A stretch of DNA of 64,000 bases from Nesterenkonia ebinurensis (GTDB lineage Bacteria; Actinomycetota; Actinomycetes; Actinomycetales; Micrococcaceae): assembly GCF_008711175.1 (NCBI RefSeq), contig NZ_VWNF01000041.1, positions 277,807 through 341,806 of the forward strand, in the 5' to 3' direction. Below the pieces are notes generated by a model. That model worked only from the letters and a program-made list of their open reading frames with translations, was not told where the DNA came from and did no database searches. Shown here piece by piece: positions 18,373 to 27,205 of this stretch (within the stretch, counting starts at the first letter, position 1; every line of letters starts with the position of its first letter). The position numbers and the translations under genes are program-made.

Positions 18373-19827
18373 CTACTCAGTACCTTCGGTGTAGAGCGAC
18401 TTCTGACTGGTCTCCGGGGAGAGGATAAGGCTGATCATGGTCAGGGCGGATAGGAAGACCAGGTAGAGGCCCACCGCGCCTACGCCGTAGTTCTGCACAA
18501 GCCAGGTGGCTACGAAGGGGGTGAGCGCAGCGCCCAGGATGGAGGAGAAGTTATAGGCCACTCCAGAGCCGGTGTAGCGGGTGTTGGTGGGGAACAGCTC
18601 GGGTAGATAAGCCGACATCGGGCCGAAGGTCAGGCCCATCAGTGCCATGCCCACACACAGGAAGGCGAAGAGCTGCCAGACATTGAGGTCCTCCCCGGTG
18701 CCCAGCTGCTCAGCACCGATGAACCAGCCGAAGCTCAGCCCGAAGACGATGATTGCAGCAGTGGTGCCCATCAACATCCGGCGGCGGCCGAAGGCATCAG
18801 CCAGTCGGCCAGCCACCGGGATGAACACGGCGAAGAGCACAATGGAGATCACCTGCAGCATCAGGAAGGTCTGGTAGTCGTAGCCCAGTGAGCCCACCGA
18901 TTCCGGCTGGACCACATAGGTGGCGATCCAGGTGGTCATGATGTAGAAGAGCCCGTAGGTGGCCAGCATGATGAAGGTGCCAAGGATGATCTCCCACCAG
19001 TTCTTGCGGAAGACTTCGCCCACCGGCGCTTTGACCTTCTCCTTGTTCTCCAGGGCTTTGGCGAAGACCGGGGTCTCCTCGATGCGCAGCCGCACGTAGA
19101 GGCCCACGGCGATCATGATCAGCGAGGCGATGAACGGGATCCGCCAGCCCCACACCAGGAACGGGTGGGCCAGGGCCTCTTCGAACGGCATATTGCCCAC
19201 ATCGGCCAGGTTGAAGCTGAAGGAGACGGCCAGCAGCAGGAACAGCCCATTGGCCAGGATGAATCCGAAAGGCGCACCGAGCTGGGGCCACATGGCCGCC
19301 TGGGCGCGTTTGCCCGGCCGTGCAGTCTCGGAGGCCAGCAGGGCGGCCCCGGACCATTCCCCGCCCAGACCCAGGCCCTGGCAGAAGCGCAGCACGGTGA
19401 GCATGGCCGGGGCCCACATGCCGATCTGGTGATAGGTGGGCAGGAAACCGATGAGTACAGTGGCGATGCCCATCACCAGCAGCGCACCGACCAGGGTGAC
19501 CTTACGGCCGATCTTGTCCCCGTAGTGGCCGAAAACGATCGCACCCAGGGGGCGGGCCACGAAGGCCACACCGAAGGTGGTCATCGACAGCAGCAGGGAG
19601 CGGCCGAGGTCATTATCATCGCCGTAGAAGAACAGCAGCGGGAAGATGGAGGCCGCTGCAGTGGCAAAGATGTAGAAGTCGTAGAACTCAATGGTGGTGC
19701 CGATCAGTGAGGCACCGATGATCCGGCGGCGCGGCACCGTGAGATTCTCATCGGCGATCTCGTCATGCTTATTCGGGTTCTCTGGCTCCGGCGCCGGGGC
19801 GACAGCGGTATCAGCTGTGGTGGACAT
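18373..19827 (-). CDS. MFS transporter, MHS (metabolite:H+ symporter) family
   Basis: From ATG 19827 the protein has 484 residues and 12 predicted helices. The MHS signature appears as IGTTIEFYDFYIFATAAA, GAIVFGHYGDKIGRKVTLV and GLGLGGEWSGAALLASE. Relatives carry shikimate, proline/betaine or dicarboxylates; the substrate cannot be decided here. A longer frame to 19923 would add a non-conserved N-terminus; MSTTADTAVAP is the usual kind of start, though no strong ribosome site precedes it. The N-terminal 30 residues are cytoplasmic and acidic. Confidence 0.9.
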   Translation of the reverse strand: MSTTADTAVAPAPEPENPNKHDEIADENLTVPRRRIIGASLIGTTIEFYDFYIFATAAASIFPLLFFYGDDNDLGRSLLLSMTTFGVAFVARPLGAIVFGHYGDKIGRKVTLVGALLVMGIATVLIGFLPTYHQIGMWAPAMLTVLRFCQGLGLGGEWSGAALLASETARPGKRAQAAMWPQLGAPFGFILANGLFLLLAVSFSFNLADVGNMPFEEALAHPFLVWGWRIPFIASLIMIAVGLYVRLRIEETPVFAKALENKEKVKAPVGEVFRKNWWEIILGTFIMLATYGLFYIMTTWIATYVVQPESVGSLGYDYQTFLMLQVISIVLFAVFIPVAGRLADAFGRRRMLMGTTAAIIVFGLSFGWFIGAEQLGTGEDLNVWQLFAFLCVGMALMGLTFGPMSAYLPELFPTNTRYTGSGVAYNFSSILGAALTPFVATWLVQNYGVGAVGLYLVFLSALTMISLILSPETSQKSLYTEGTE

Positions 19828-20042
19828 TGAAGGACTTTCGTCATAAGGCAGTTGAGGCAGTGGCATCCCGGTGGAGACCGGGGCAAACTCGAGAATCTTA
19901 GAGTGCCGGCAGATTATCCCCACACTGCCCCAGCAGCCATCTCAACATGTGAGACTACTGTGATGTGCCGCACGAGATCAACTGTGCGCAACTACCCCAC
20001 ACCGACTGAGGTTCCAAGCCACTCCGACTACTATCGACTGCC

Positions 20043-20786
20043 GTGAATGAAACAGTCCAGGACACCTTCGACGCCGTAGTCGAACGCTGGGGCGTGGAGG
20101 CCTCTCCTGAGCCGGAGGCGGTGCTGCTGATCACCGCAGCAGTGGTTGTGCTCACCGCTGTTCCACAGGTGTGGCGGGCGGCCCGGCAGGCTTCGACCAT
20201 CATCCATGAGATGGGGCACGTCTTCGCCGCTCTGCTCTGCGGGCGCAGGGTCTCCGGGATCAAGCTGCACAGCGACACCTCCGGAGTGACCGTCTCGCGC
20301 GGGAAGCCACAGGGGCCGGGCCTGCTGCTGACCTTCCTGGCCGGGTATCCGGCTCCCGGGCTGCTGGCGGCGGGGCTGGTCTGGCTGGGCGCGGCCGGCC
20401 ACTCAGGGGCCGCACTGACTGTGTACCAGGTGATTCTGCTGCTGGCCCTGCTGCTCTCCCGGAATTTCGTGGGGATCGTCTCCTGCCTGCTGGCAGCGCT
20501 GGCCACCGGGGTGATCTGGTGGCACAACGACCCGCAGACGGTGGGCTATACGGTGGTGGCGCTCGGGGTATTCTACGCCCTGGCCGGGGTGCGCGGCACC
20601 CTGGATGTCTGGCGGGTGCACCTGACCGCTCGGCGGCGCTCCCGGGCGGAGGTGGCAGGGACTGATGCCGCCCAGGCGGCCCGCGCCTGGCGTTTCCTTC
20701 CGCTGCCGGCCGCGGTCTGGCTGCTGTTCTTCCTGGTTGTCACCCTGGCCAGCGCTGCTACCGTTTTCTGGCTCCTCTTCGCCTGA
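20043..20786 (+). CDS. M50B-type site-2-protease-like membrane protein
   Basis: The 247-aa multi-pass protein carries HEMGH (residues 55-59) in the context ASTIIHEMGHVFAALLCGR, the zinc motif of the M50 superfamily. About six hydrophobic segments follow, and the later DP-containing zinc ligand region is not clear (WWHNDPQTVGY is a possibility). Actinobacterial M50B-like proteins are mostly uncharacterised. It starts at GTG 20043. The gene stands alone, 50 bp before a lipoprotein gene on the same strand. Confidence 0.75.
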   Translation: MNETVQDTFDAVVERWGVEASPEPEAVLLITAAVVVLTAVPQVWRAARQASTIIHEMGHVFAALLCGRRVSGIKLHSDTSGVTVSRGKPQGPGLLLTFLAGYPAPGLLAAGLVWLGAAGHSGAALTVYQVILLLALLLSRNFVGIVSCLLAALATGVIWWHNDPQTVGYTVVALGVFYALAGVRGTLDVWRVHLTARRRSRAEVAGTDAAQAARAWRFLPLPAAVWLLFFLVVTLASAATVFWLLFA

Positions 20787-20836
20787 GCTCGCAACGGCCG
20801 AGGAGACCCAGCGAGCCCCTGGTACGGTGAGAAAGT

Positions 20837-22048
20837 ATGCGACGGATACTGAGCTGCACGGCGGCTGCGGCACTTCTGGTGGCCGGCTGCGCCGGGGACT
20901 CATCCGAGCAGGAGACTATTGGGCCGATCGACTCCGAAAACGGCGAGGACACCGCGGATCCCACAGAAGAACCGGCCACCGGGGAGCAGCCGGACACTGA
21001 AGATCCGGAGGAGAACGACGCCGCCCCCGTCACCGGGATCACCATCACTGAGCAGGCTGAACTCAGCTCACCATGGGCCATGGAGTTCCTGCCTGGCACC
21101 GAGTATCTGCTGATCACCGAGCGCACCGGTGCCCTTCAGCTGCGCGACCAGGAGACCGAGGAGATCCAGGAAGTCAGTGACGCACCGGAGGTGGACTCCG
21201 CCGGGCAGGGCGGTATGCATGATGTCATAGCCGGCCCCAGCTTTGAGCAGGACCAGACTGTATACCTCAGCTGGGTGCAGACAACCGATGACGGTCGGCA
21301 GGGCGTGGTCGGGCGTGCTCAGCTCAATGCTGAGGAGCCTTCGCTGGAGCATCTCGAGGTGATCTGGGAGCAGGATCCTGCTAGCGGGAACGGCCACTAC
21401 TCGCTGCGTATGGTGATCCATGACGATCATCTCTTCGTCACTTCCGGGGATCGGCAGGAGCTGGAGCCTGCTCAGGATATGGCCAATAATCTGGGCACTG
21501 TTGTCCGGCTGACTCTGGACGGGGAGCCGGCTCCGGGTAACCCGTTGGAAGACCAGGCCGCCCCCGCCGATGAGTTCTGGACAGTGGGACACCGCAACCC
21601 GTTGGGGATCGCAGTGGACTCAGAGGGCAACCTGTGGTCCTCGGAGATGGGACCGGAGGGCGGCGATGAGCTGAATCTGCTGGTGGAGGGCGCAAATTAC
21701 GGCTGGCCGGAGGTTTCCATGGGTGTGCATTACAGCGGCGAGGAGATTCCGGACCATTCCGATGATGATGAGTTCGAGGCTCCGCGGGCCCACTGGGTGC
21801 CAGCGATCTCACCGGGCAACCTGTTGATCTACCAGGGTGAGCTGTTCACCGGCTGGCAGAGCAGCGCACTTCTGGGCGGGCTCTCCGGCCAGAACCTGGT
21901 GCGGGTGGAGCTTGACGGTGTGGATGCCGAGCAGGTGGACGAATGGGATATGGGAGACCGCATCCGCGCCCTGGCCGAAGCTCCCGACGGGGCCATCTGG
22001 ATCGCCACCGACAGCGGCCGCCTCTTGGAGGCACGACCCGCCGACTGA
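20837..22048 (+). CDS. PQQ-dependent sugar dehydrogenase-like (Glucose/sorbosone dehydrogenase) lipoprotein
   Basis: The 403-aa protein has a lipobox (ALLVAGC, Cys near residue 18), then a very acidic linker of about 45 residues, then a six-bladed propeller like soluble aldose sugar dehydrogenases. Family segments are SSPWAMEFLPGTEYLLITERTG, GGMHDVIAGPSF, VGHRNPLGIAVDSEGNLWSSEMGPEGGDELNLL and GANYGWPE. It would oxidise aldoses at the outer membrane face if supplied with PQQ. Whether this organism makes PQQ is not visible here. The linker acidity fits a salt-exposed surface. Confidence 0.88.
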   Translation: MRRILSCTAAAALLVAGCAGDSSEQETIGPIDSENGEDTADPTEEPATGEQPDTEDPEENDAAPVTGITITEQAELSSPWAMEFLPGTEYLLITERTGALQLRDQETEEIQEVSDAPEVDSAGQGGMHDVIAGPSFEQDQTVYLSWVQTTDDGRQGVVGRAQLNAEEPSLEHLEVIWEQDPASGNGHYSLRMVIHDDHLFVTSGDRQELEPAQDMANNLGTVVRLTLDGEPAPGNPLEDQAAPADEFWTVGHRNPLGIAVDSEGNLWSSEMGPEGGDELNLLVEGANYGWPEVSMGVHYSGEEIPDHSDDDEFEAPRAHWVPAISPGNLLIYQGELFTGWQSSALLGGLSGQNLVRVELDGVDAEQVDEWDMGDRIRALAEAPDGAIWIATDSGRLLEARPAD

Positions 22049-22159
22049 CCCAGCCTTCAGAAGGCCATCAACTTTTATCCTGAGGCTGTCATCCTTAGCT
22101 GGCTTCGACGAGATACGCCTGCGGAATGGGTGGGGGTGCTGGCGGTGTTGGTGAAGGGT

Positions 22160-22786
22160 ATGCGGTTGTTTGTGGGGTTTATGCTGCCTGACCACGTCAA
22201 TACTCACCTGGGATGGGCTGTAAATTCCGTCAACGACGCCGTCCCCACAGAGATCACCGGATACGGCCGTCCCGCACTGCGCTGGGTACAGCCTTCAGCC
22301 CGGCATATCACTCTGGCGTTCTACGGGGAGGTCCCTGCCGGTGCGGCCGAGGACTTGGCTGCCCGTCTGCAGAACGAACTCGTAGACGTCTCCCCGCTGG
22401 AGCTGCGGCTCCGGGGCGCCGGAGTCTTCACCGGACGCACCCTTTGGGTAGGGGTGCAGGAGCAGACCGCGTCCGAACACTCCAACGGCTCCAGCCCTCT
22501 GATCGACCTGATGCGCCGGGTGGAGGGGGTGGGTGCGGAGTATGCCCGTAATCCTGATCTGCCGACTGCCCGGGAGCGGCGTCGTGCTCATGTCACCCTG
22601 GCCCGCACCCGGGACAGGCGGAAGGGTGAGCCACAGATCCGGGCACACGCTGAGGCGCTGGCCGTCTACGAAGGCCCGGTGTGGACTACGGATACCGCCC
22701 ATCTGATGCGCTCTGAGCTGGGCGGGGGCAAGTCCGGTGCCCCGCTCTACACCTCCCTGGCCGAGGTTCCCTTGGGAGCACGGTGA
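22160..22786 (+). CDS. thpR: RNA 2',3'-cyclic phosphodiesterase (LigT/ThpR family)
   Basis: The product is a 2H phosphoesterase with the two catalytic HxTx motifs, HITL (after PSAR) and HVTL (after ERRRA), and MRLFVGFMLP at its start. The family opens 2',3'-cyclic phosphates on RNA ends. I chose ATG 22160 (208 aa), where the conserved domain begins. GTG or TTG starts up to 30 bases upstream are equally possible because the AAGGG just before ATG is too close for an ideal ribosome site. It stands alone between the lipoprotein gene and the convergent siderophore operon. Confidence 0.88.
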   Translation: MRLFVGFMLPDHVNTHLGWAVNSVNDAVPTEITGYGRPALRWVQPSARHITLAFYGEVPAGAAEDLAARLQNELVDVSPLELRLRGAGVFTGRTLWVGVQEQTASEHSNGSSPLIDLMRRVEGVGAEYARNPDLPTARERRRAHVTLARTRDRRKGEPQIRAHAEALAVYEGPVWTTDTAHLMRSELGGGKSGAPLYTSLAEVPLGAR

Positions 22787-22977
22787 GGAACCACCGTCGA
22801 CACTGGCGCGGCGAAAGCCCCAAGAAGTCCCTATCTGGTCCTCATCGGTCGGGTGTCAAACCTCTCCCCACCAGGGTTCGCGATGCCGCCAAATTAACTC
22901 GAACCGACCGATCCATTCGACCCCTAGGACCAGCGGGCTCGCGAGGCCTCTCCATTGACGCAGAGAACAACGATTGA

Positions 22978-23751
22978 TCAGTAGTAGACGGCCAGGTGGC
23001 CGTTGGGGCCATCGATGACCTGGACGTCGGTGTTGAAGATCTCGGAGAGCACGTGATTCTGCATGATCTCGGCCGGAGTGCCGTGCTTGACCACCTGACC
23101 GTGCTTCATCGCCAGGATCTTATCCGAGTAGTGGGCGGCAAAGTTGATGTCATGCAGCACGATCACAATAGTGCGGCCCAGTTCGTCGGCGGCGGCGCGC
23201 AGCTGCTTCATCATCTGCACCGCATGCTGCATGTCCAGGTTGTTCAGCGGCTCGTCAAGCAGCACATAGTCGGTCTGCTGTGCCAGCACCATGGCCACAT
23301 AGGCGCGCTGCCGCTGGCCGCCGGAGAGCTGGTCCAGGTAGCGGTTCTCCAGCTCGGTGAGGTCCAGGAAGTCGATGGCCTCGGAGATGTAGCGCTCATC
23401 GCCCAGGGTCAGTCGGCCGCCGGAGTGCGGGAACCGGCCGAAGCCCACCAACTGCCGCACGGTGAGCCGGGTGACGAAGTGGTTCTCCTGCCGCAGCACC
23501 GAGAGGATCTTGGCGATGGCTTTGGAGGGGGTACTGACGACGTCGTGCCCGGCCACGGTGATCTGCCCGGTGTCGATGTCCAGCAGCCTGCCGATCATGG
23601 TCAGGATGGTGGATTTCCCGGCTCCGTTGGGGCCTACCAAGGCGGTAATGCCACCGGATTCGATCTCGGTGGTGACCGGACCGATCTGCACGGTGTCCTT
23701 GGACGCCCCGGAGTTATAGTCCTTCTGGACATCGGTCAGGGTGATGCTCAC
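22978..23751 (-). CDS. Iron-siderophore ABC transporter, ATP-binding protein
   Basis: From GTG 23751 the protein has 257 residues. Walker A (GPNGAGKSTILTMI), the signature LSGGQRQRAYVAM and Walker B (DYVLLDEPLNNLDM) are intact, with the H-loop VLHDINFAAHYSD. This is the FepC/YclP-type ATPase of siderophore importers. The GTG overlaps the stop of the upstream permease by 4 bp. An annotation starting further upstream would read through the permease in another frame and is rejected. It is the last gene of the four-gene operon. Confidence 0.93.
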   Translation of the reverse strand: MSITLTDVQKDYNSGASKDTVQIGPVTTEIESGGITALVGPNGAGKSTILTMIGRLLDIDTGQITVAGHDVVSTPSKAIAKILSVLRQENHFVTRLTVRQLVGFGRFPHSGGRLTLGDERYISEAIDFLDLTELENRYLDQLSGGQRQRAYVAMVLAQQTDYVLLDEPLNNLDMQHAVQMMKQLRAAADELGRTIVIVLHDINFAAHYSDKILAMKHGQVVKHGTPAEIMQNHVLSEIFNTDVQVIDGPNGHLAVYY

Positions 23752-24836
23752 AGGCGCCCCTTTCTGAGGATGAAGATCAGGAAGACCAGGCCGCCGATCA
23801 GTTCCACGATGATGGTCACCGCGCCGGCGGCGTCCCATACATGGCGCAGGATGAAGTAGCTGCCGGTCAGGATGCAGTAGCCGAACAGGAAGGCCATCGG
23901 GAACAGCAGCCGGTGGCTGTAGGTGTCGGCGAACTGGTAGGCCAGGATCGCAGTGAGGAAGCCGAGGAACATCATCGGCCCTACGAGTGCGGTGGCCATG
24001 GAGATGAGGATGGAGACCAGCATCAGCAGCTTGATCAGCTCCCGCTTGTGGTTCAGCCCGAGGTTCATGGAGGTGGTCTTGCCCAGGGAGATCACGTTCA
24101 GCTTGGGCGCCCACAGCCAGAGCACCAGGGTGACAGCCAGCGCGATCGGGATGGCGTAGGGCAGGTATTCAGCGCGGGCGTTGGAGATGTTGCCGAACAG
24201 CCGGGCAGTGAGCACGTCGAATTCAGAGGGGGTGAGCATCCGCTGCATGAAGTTGGACAGTGAGCCCAGGGTCCCGCCGATCACCACCCCGACCAGCAGC
24301 ATGATGTGAATATTGGAGAACTTGCCCGAAAGCAGCCAGGTGTAGAGCGCAGTGGCGAGGATCAGCATGATGATCATCTGCAGGAAGAACTGCGGAACCC
24401 CGACCAGCATGGTCACTCCGGCCATGCCGAAGACGTAGACGAATCCGGTCTGGATGGCGGTGTAGAGACTGCCGAAGCCCATGATGCCCGGAGTGATGAT
24501 CCGGTTGTTGGTGGCGGTCTGGAAGGCGATGGTGGCCATTGCGTGGCACAGTGCCACCACTGCGATGGTCAGCAGGGAGTCCCGGCGCATTCCGGCGATC
24601 ATCCAGTAGCCGTCCGAGCCGAAGGGCATCGGGTTGTTCCAGCTCATGATCGCCACGGTGAAGAAGATCGACAGCGCACCCAGCACCACCATGGCGATCA
24701 CGTAGTTGCGGATGTGCTTCTTGCCGGTCAGCGGACCAGTGCGCCGCCGCTTGGGGGCAGGCGGGCGGGTCTCAGCGGTGACCGGGCGGGTAGGGCTGGC
24801 TAGTTCGCGGACCTCACGCTGTTTTTCTAGTGTCAT
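23748..24836 (-). CDS. Iron-siderophore ABC transporter, FecCD-type permease 2
   Basis: The 362-aa integral membrane protein has a cytoplasmic N-terminus of about 45 residues and nine to ten helices. It aligns in style with YclO/FatC permeases: NNRIITPGIMGFGSLYTAIQ, NLGLNHKR, and VGPMMFLGFLTAILAYQFA. It forms the channel with the permease encoded just upstream, with which it overlaps by 4 bp (24833-24836). Confidence 0.92.
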   Translation of the reverse strand: MTLEKQREVRELASPTRPVTAETRPPAPKRRRTGPLTGKKHIRNYVIAMVVLGALSIFFTVAIMSWNNPMPFGSDGYWMIAGMRRDSLLTIAVVALCHAMATIAFQTATNNRIITPGIMGFGSLYTAIQTGFVYVFGMAGVTMLVGVPQFFLQMIIMLILATALYTWLLSGKFSNIHIMLLVGVVIGGTLGSLSNFMQRMLTPSEFDVLTARLFGNISNARAEYLPYAIPIALAVTLVLWLWAPKLNVISLGKTTSMNLGLNHKRELIKLLMLVSILISMATALVGPMMFLGFLTAILAYQFADTYSHRLLFPMAFLFGYCILTGSYFILRHVWDAAGAVTIIVELIGGLVFLIFILRKGRL

Positions 24837-25867
24837 GTGACCAAACCGCCTTTCTTGCGCTGGCGCAGCAGCAGGCCGACAAAGACGACGCCGCCCACCA
24901 GGCCCAGCACCAGCCCGACGGGGATTTCGAAGGGAGCTCGGATGGTGCGGCCGATCAAGTCACAGACAGTCACCACCGCGATGCCGGTCAGGCAGACCCA
25001 GGGCAGGTTGGAGCGCAGGTCGTCACCGCGGAAGAGCGCAACAATATTAGGCACCACCAGGCCAAGGAACGGCAGGGTGCCCACCACAGTGGCGGTGACC
25101 CCGGTGGCGACGGCGACCATGGCGGTGCCCATGAACAGCACGAAGGTGTAGTTCAGGCCGACGTTGGTGGCCATGTCCTTGCCGAGCCCGGCCACGGTGA
25201 ACTGGTCAGCGACTACGAACACCAGCACGGTGACCCCCAGGACGATCCACATCAGCTCATAGCGGCCCTCAATGACCCGGGTGAAGGAGCCGGCGAACCA
25301 GATGCCCAGGTTCTGCAGCTGGTCGGTGACCAGCGCCAGGTAGGTGGTGAAGGAGCTGACCACCGCCCCGAGCATGATGCCGATGATCGGCACGATCAGA
25401 CTGGATTTCAGCGAGACTCGGCGCAGGAACAGGAAGAAGATCATGGTCCCGATGAACGCCATGGTGACTGCTCCGGACATCCGGGCGAACAGGCTGGCAG
25501 TGGGGAAGAGCAGCATGACCAGGATGAGCCCGAGGCCGGCCCATTCGGTGGTGCCGGTGGTAGTCGGCTCCACGAATCGGTTTTGGGTCAGCAGCTGCAT
25601 GATGATCCCACACATGGCCATCGAGGCACCGGCCAGCACAAGGGCGATAGTGCGCGGGACCCGTGTCACCCAGAACATCCAGAAGCTGTCCTCGTCGCGG
25701 AAGATGTCGAACTGGCCGGTCAGCAGGGAGAGCACCAGCAGGCCCAGCACAATCAGGATGGCGATGGCAAAGGCCGGGGTCCACAGTCTGCGCCGCCGAG
25801 CTCCGCGGTCCTCGACCATGACATCGCGGGTGGTGTAGGCGATGTCCTGGCGCAGGCTGGTGGTCAT
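24833..25867 (-). CDS. Iron-siderophore ABC transporter, FecCD-type permease 1
   Basis: From ATG 25867 (GGAAG upstream) the protein has 344 residues. VTRVPRTIALVLAGASMAMCGIIMQLLTQNRFVEP is the N-terminal FecCD hallmark; TVVGTLPFLGLVVPNIVALFRG and the C-terminal IGRTIRAPFEIPVGLVLGLVGG are also diagnostic. It most resembles FatD/YclN-type permeases. A longer reading to 25921 is possible but lacks conservation and places the start close to the SBP terminator region. It is coupled to the second permease. Confidence 0.92.
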   Translation of the reverse strand: MTTSLRQDIAYTTRDVMVEDRGARRRRLWTPAFAIAILIVLGLLVLSLLTGQFDIFRDEDSFWMFWVTRVPRTIALVLAGASMAMCGIIMQLLTQNRFVEPTTTGTTEWAGLGLILVMLLFPTASLFARMSGAVTMAFIGTMIFFLFLRRVSLKSSLIVPIIGIMLGAVVSSFTTYLALVTDQLQNLGIWFAGSFTRVIEGRYELMWIVLGVTVLVFVVADQFTVAGLGKDMATNVGLNYTFVLFMGTAMVAVATGVTATVVGTLPFLGLVVPNIVALFRGDDLRSNLPWVCLTGIAVVTVCDLIGRTIRAPFEIPVGLVLGLVGGVVFVGLLLRQRKKGGLVT

Positions 25868-25995
25868 GGATGCTTCCGGGGGATTGAGAACGAGTAAGTG
25901 CGCTAATTGCGTTAAGTTCATGCTAAGCGAGACGGGGCACTGGGCAAAGTCCAGTCCCCCGCCTCGCTCAGCCGGAGCAGGTGCTCAGCAGGTTC

Positions 25996-27066
25996 TTACT
26001 GTGCGGCCTCGAAGGCGTCTGCGATATCGCCGAAGAACTCGATGTAGGCCTGGATGTCCTCGGTGAGGTACATGTTGTTGGGCGCATAGATGATCTGATC
26101 CTCCTGCACTGCAGTGACCTCCTGCAGGGCTGGTGAGTCCTCGATCAGCTCAGCAGCTGCCTGGTAGTCAGGCTCATCTGAGTTCATCGCATCGCGGTCC
26201 ATCACGATGATCCAGTCCGGGTTGGACTCGGCGATGGCCTCCACCGAGATATCGTCGCCGTGGGCCTCATCCTCTGCCTCGTCCTCCAGGGCGGGGACCA
26301 GATCCAGGGCGGGGAAGACCGGACCCACCGAGCGGCCGGTGCCTGGTGCCGCGTAGTTTATGACACCGCCGGTAGTCAGCACGCCGAGCACGCTTTCTTC
26401 GCCGTCGTAGGCAGCTTGTGCGCGCTCGACCTCAGCGTTGAGTTCGTCGATGAGGCCCTGGGCGGCCTCCTGCTCACCGAAGATCTCACCGAGTGCCTCG
26501 GTCTTTTCGATCAGGCCCTCGATGAAGGTGTCGGGGTTGTTGACACCCTCGTCGAACTGGAGCACCACGGCCTCGGGGGCGTAGCTCTGGATCTCCTCAT
26601 GGAACTGGCCGAAGCGCTGGCCGTTGATCACCAGATCGGGTTCGGCGGCGATCAGCGCCTCGAAATCGGGCTCGCGGTGGGAGCCGAGGTCGGGGATGTC
26701 AGCCTCGCCGTAGCTGGTCTCACGGGCCAGTCCCAGTGGGGCGGCAGAGAGCTCCACGCCGAACTCCTCCAAGGTGCGGAAGGAGCGGTTGTCGGTGGCC
26801 ACGATGGAGTCGACCTCGTCCAGGTTGAACTCATGTGTGCCGTGGTCGTCCTCAATGGTGATGGTACCGGTGCCGCCGGCGGCCTCAGCGCCGCCTTCGT
26901 CCTCGTCGGCTCCGTTCTCGGAAGTCTCTGCGTCGTTGTCACCGTTGTCGGCGTCGTCGTTCTCGCCGTTGCAGGCGGTCAGCGCCAGGGCAGCGATCGC
27001 CGCCACGGAGAGGAAACGGAGGGTTCGGGGCTTCTTCGCCTCCGCAGTGATGGTGTCGAGTGTCAT
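25996..27066 (-). CDS. Iron-siderophore ABC transporter, substrate-binding lipoprotein
   Basis: The 356-aa lipoprotein carries the lipobox ALALTAC (Cys near 32) after a basic N-terminus, an Asp/Glu/Asn-rich linker of about 35 residues, and a FatB/YclQ/CeuE-like periplasmic-binding fold: DSIVATDNRSFRTLEEFGVE, SHREPDFEALIAAEPDLVI, FDEGVNNPDTFIEGL and NPDWIIVMDRDAM. Such proteins bind catecholate siderophores such as petrobactin or their iron complexes. It is the first gene of the operon and lies under the iron box at 27093-27111. A gap of 128 bp separates it from the permeases, so it may have its own transcript end. Confidence 0.92.
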   Translation of the reverse strand: MTLDTITAEAKKPRTLRFLSVAAIAALALTACNGENDDADNGDNDAETSENGADEDEGGAEAAGGTGTITIEDDHGTHEFNLDEVDSIVATDNRSFRTLEEFGVELSAAPLGLARETSYGEADIPDLGSHREPDFEALIAAEPDLVINGQRFGQFHEEIQSYAPEAVVLQFDEGVNNPDTFIEGLIEKTEALGEIFGEQEAAQGLIDELNAEVERAQAAYDGEESVLGVLTTGGVINYAAPGTGRSVGPVFPALDLVPALEDEAEDEAHGDDISVEAIAESNPDWIIVMDRDAMNSDEPDYQAAAELIEDSPALQEVTAVQEDQIIYAPNNMYLTEDIQAYIEFFGDIADAFEAAQ

Positions 27067-27092
27067 TGAAGGGGTACCTTCCTAAGCGTTAT

Positions 27093-27111
27093 TCAACTTA
27101 GCCTGTCCTAA
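27093..27111 (-). promoter_or_regulatory. DtxR/IdeR-type iron box
   Basis: On the minus strand the 19-mer TTAGGACAGGCTAAGTTGA matches the DtxR/IdeR consensus TTAGGTTAGGCTAACCTAA at 14 of 19 positions, including the AGGCTAA core. It lies 27 bp upstream of the siderophore-binding protein start. The expected behaviour is repression by iron-loaded DtxR/IdeR and derepression in iron starvation. Confidence 0.82.
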
Positions 27112-27205
27112 GCGGATATGAAACTACAGTGTCAACTAATCCTACGCAAGGCCCCAGCGTTGTGTTACGCGACTGTTTCATTGCTCTCTGGGTTAGCGTG
27201 GAGGG

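Noticed and set aside
22787..22977. Possible tRNA or tRNA remnant (GGTTCGCGA-like string)
   Set aside because: No cloverleaf with acceptor and anticodon arms could be drawn.
24830..25897. Long plus-strand open frame opposite the siderophore permease
   Set aside because: It is antisense to a clear FecCD permease, rich in His/Asp/Gln as expected of a shadow frame, with no domain or ribosome site.
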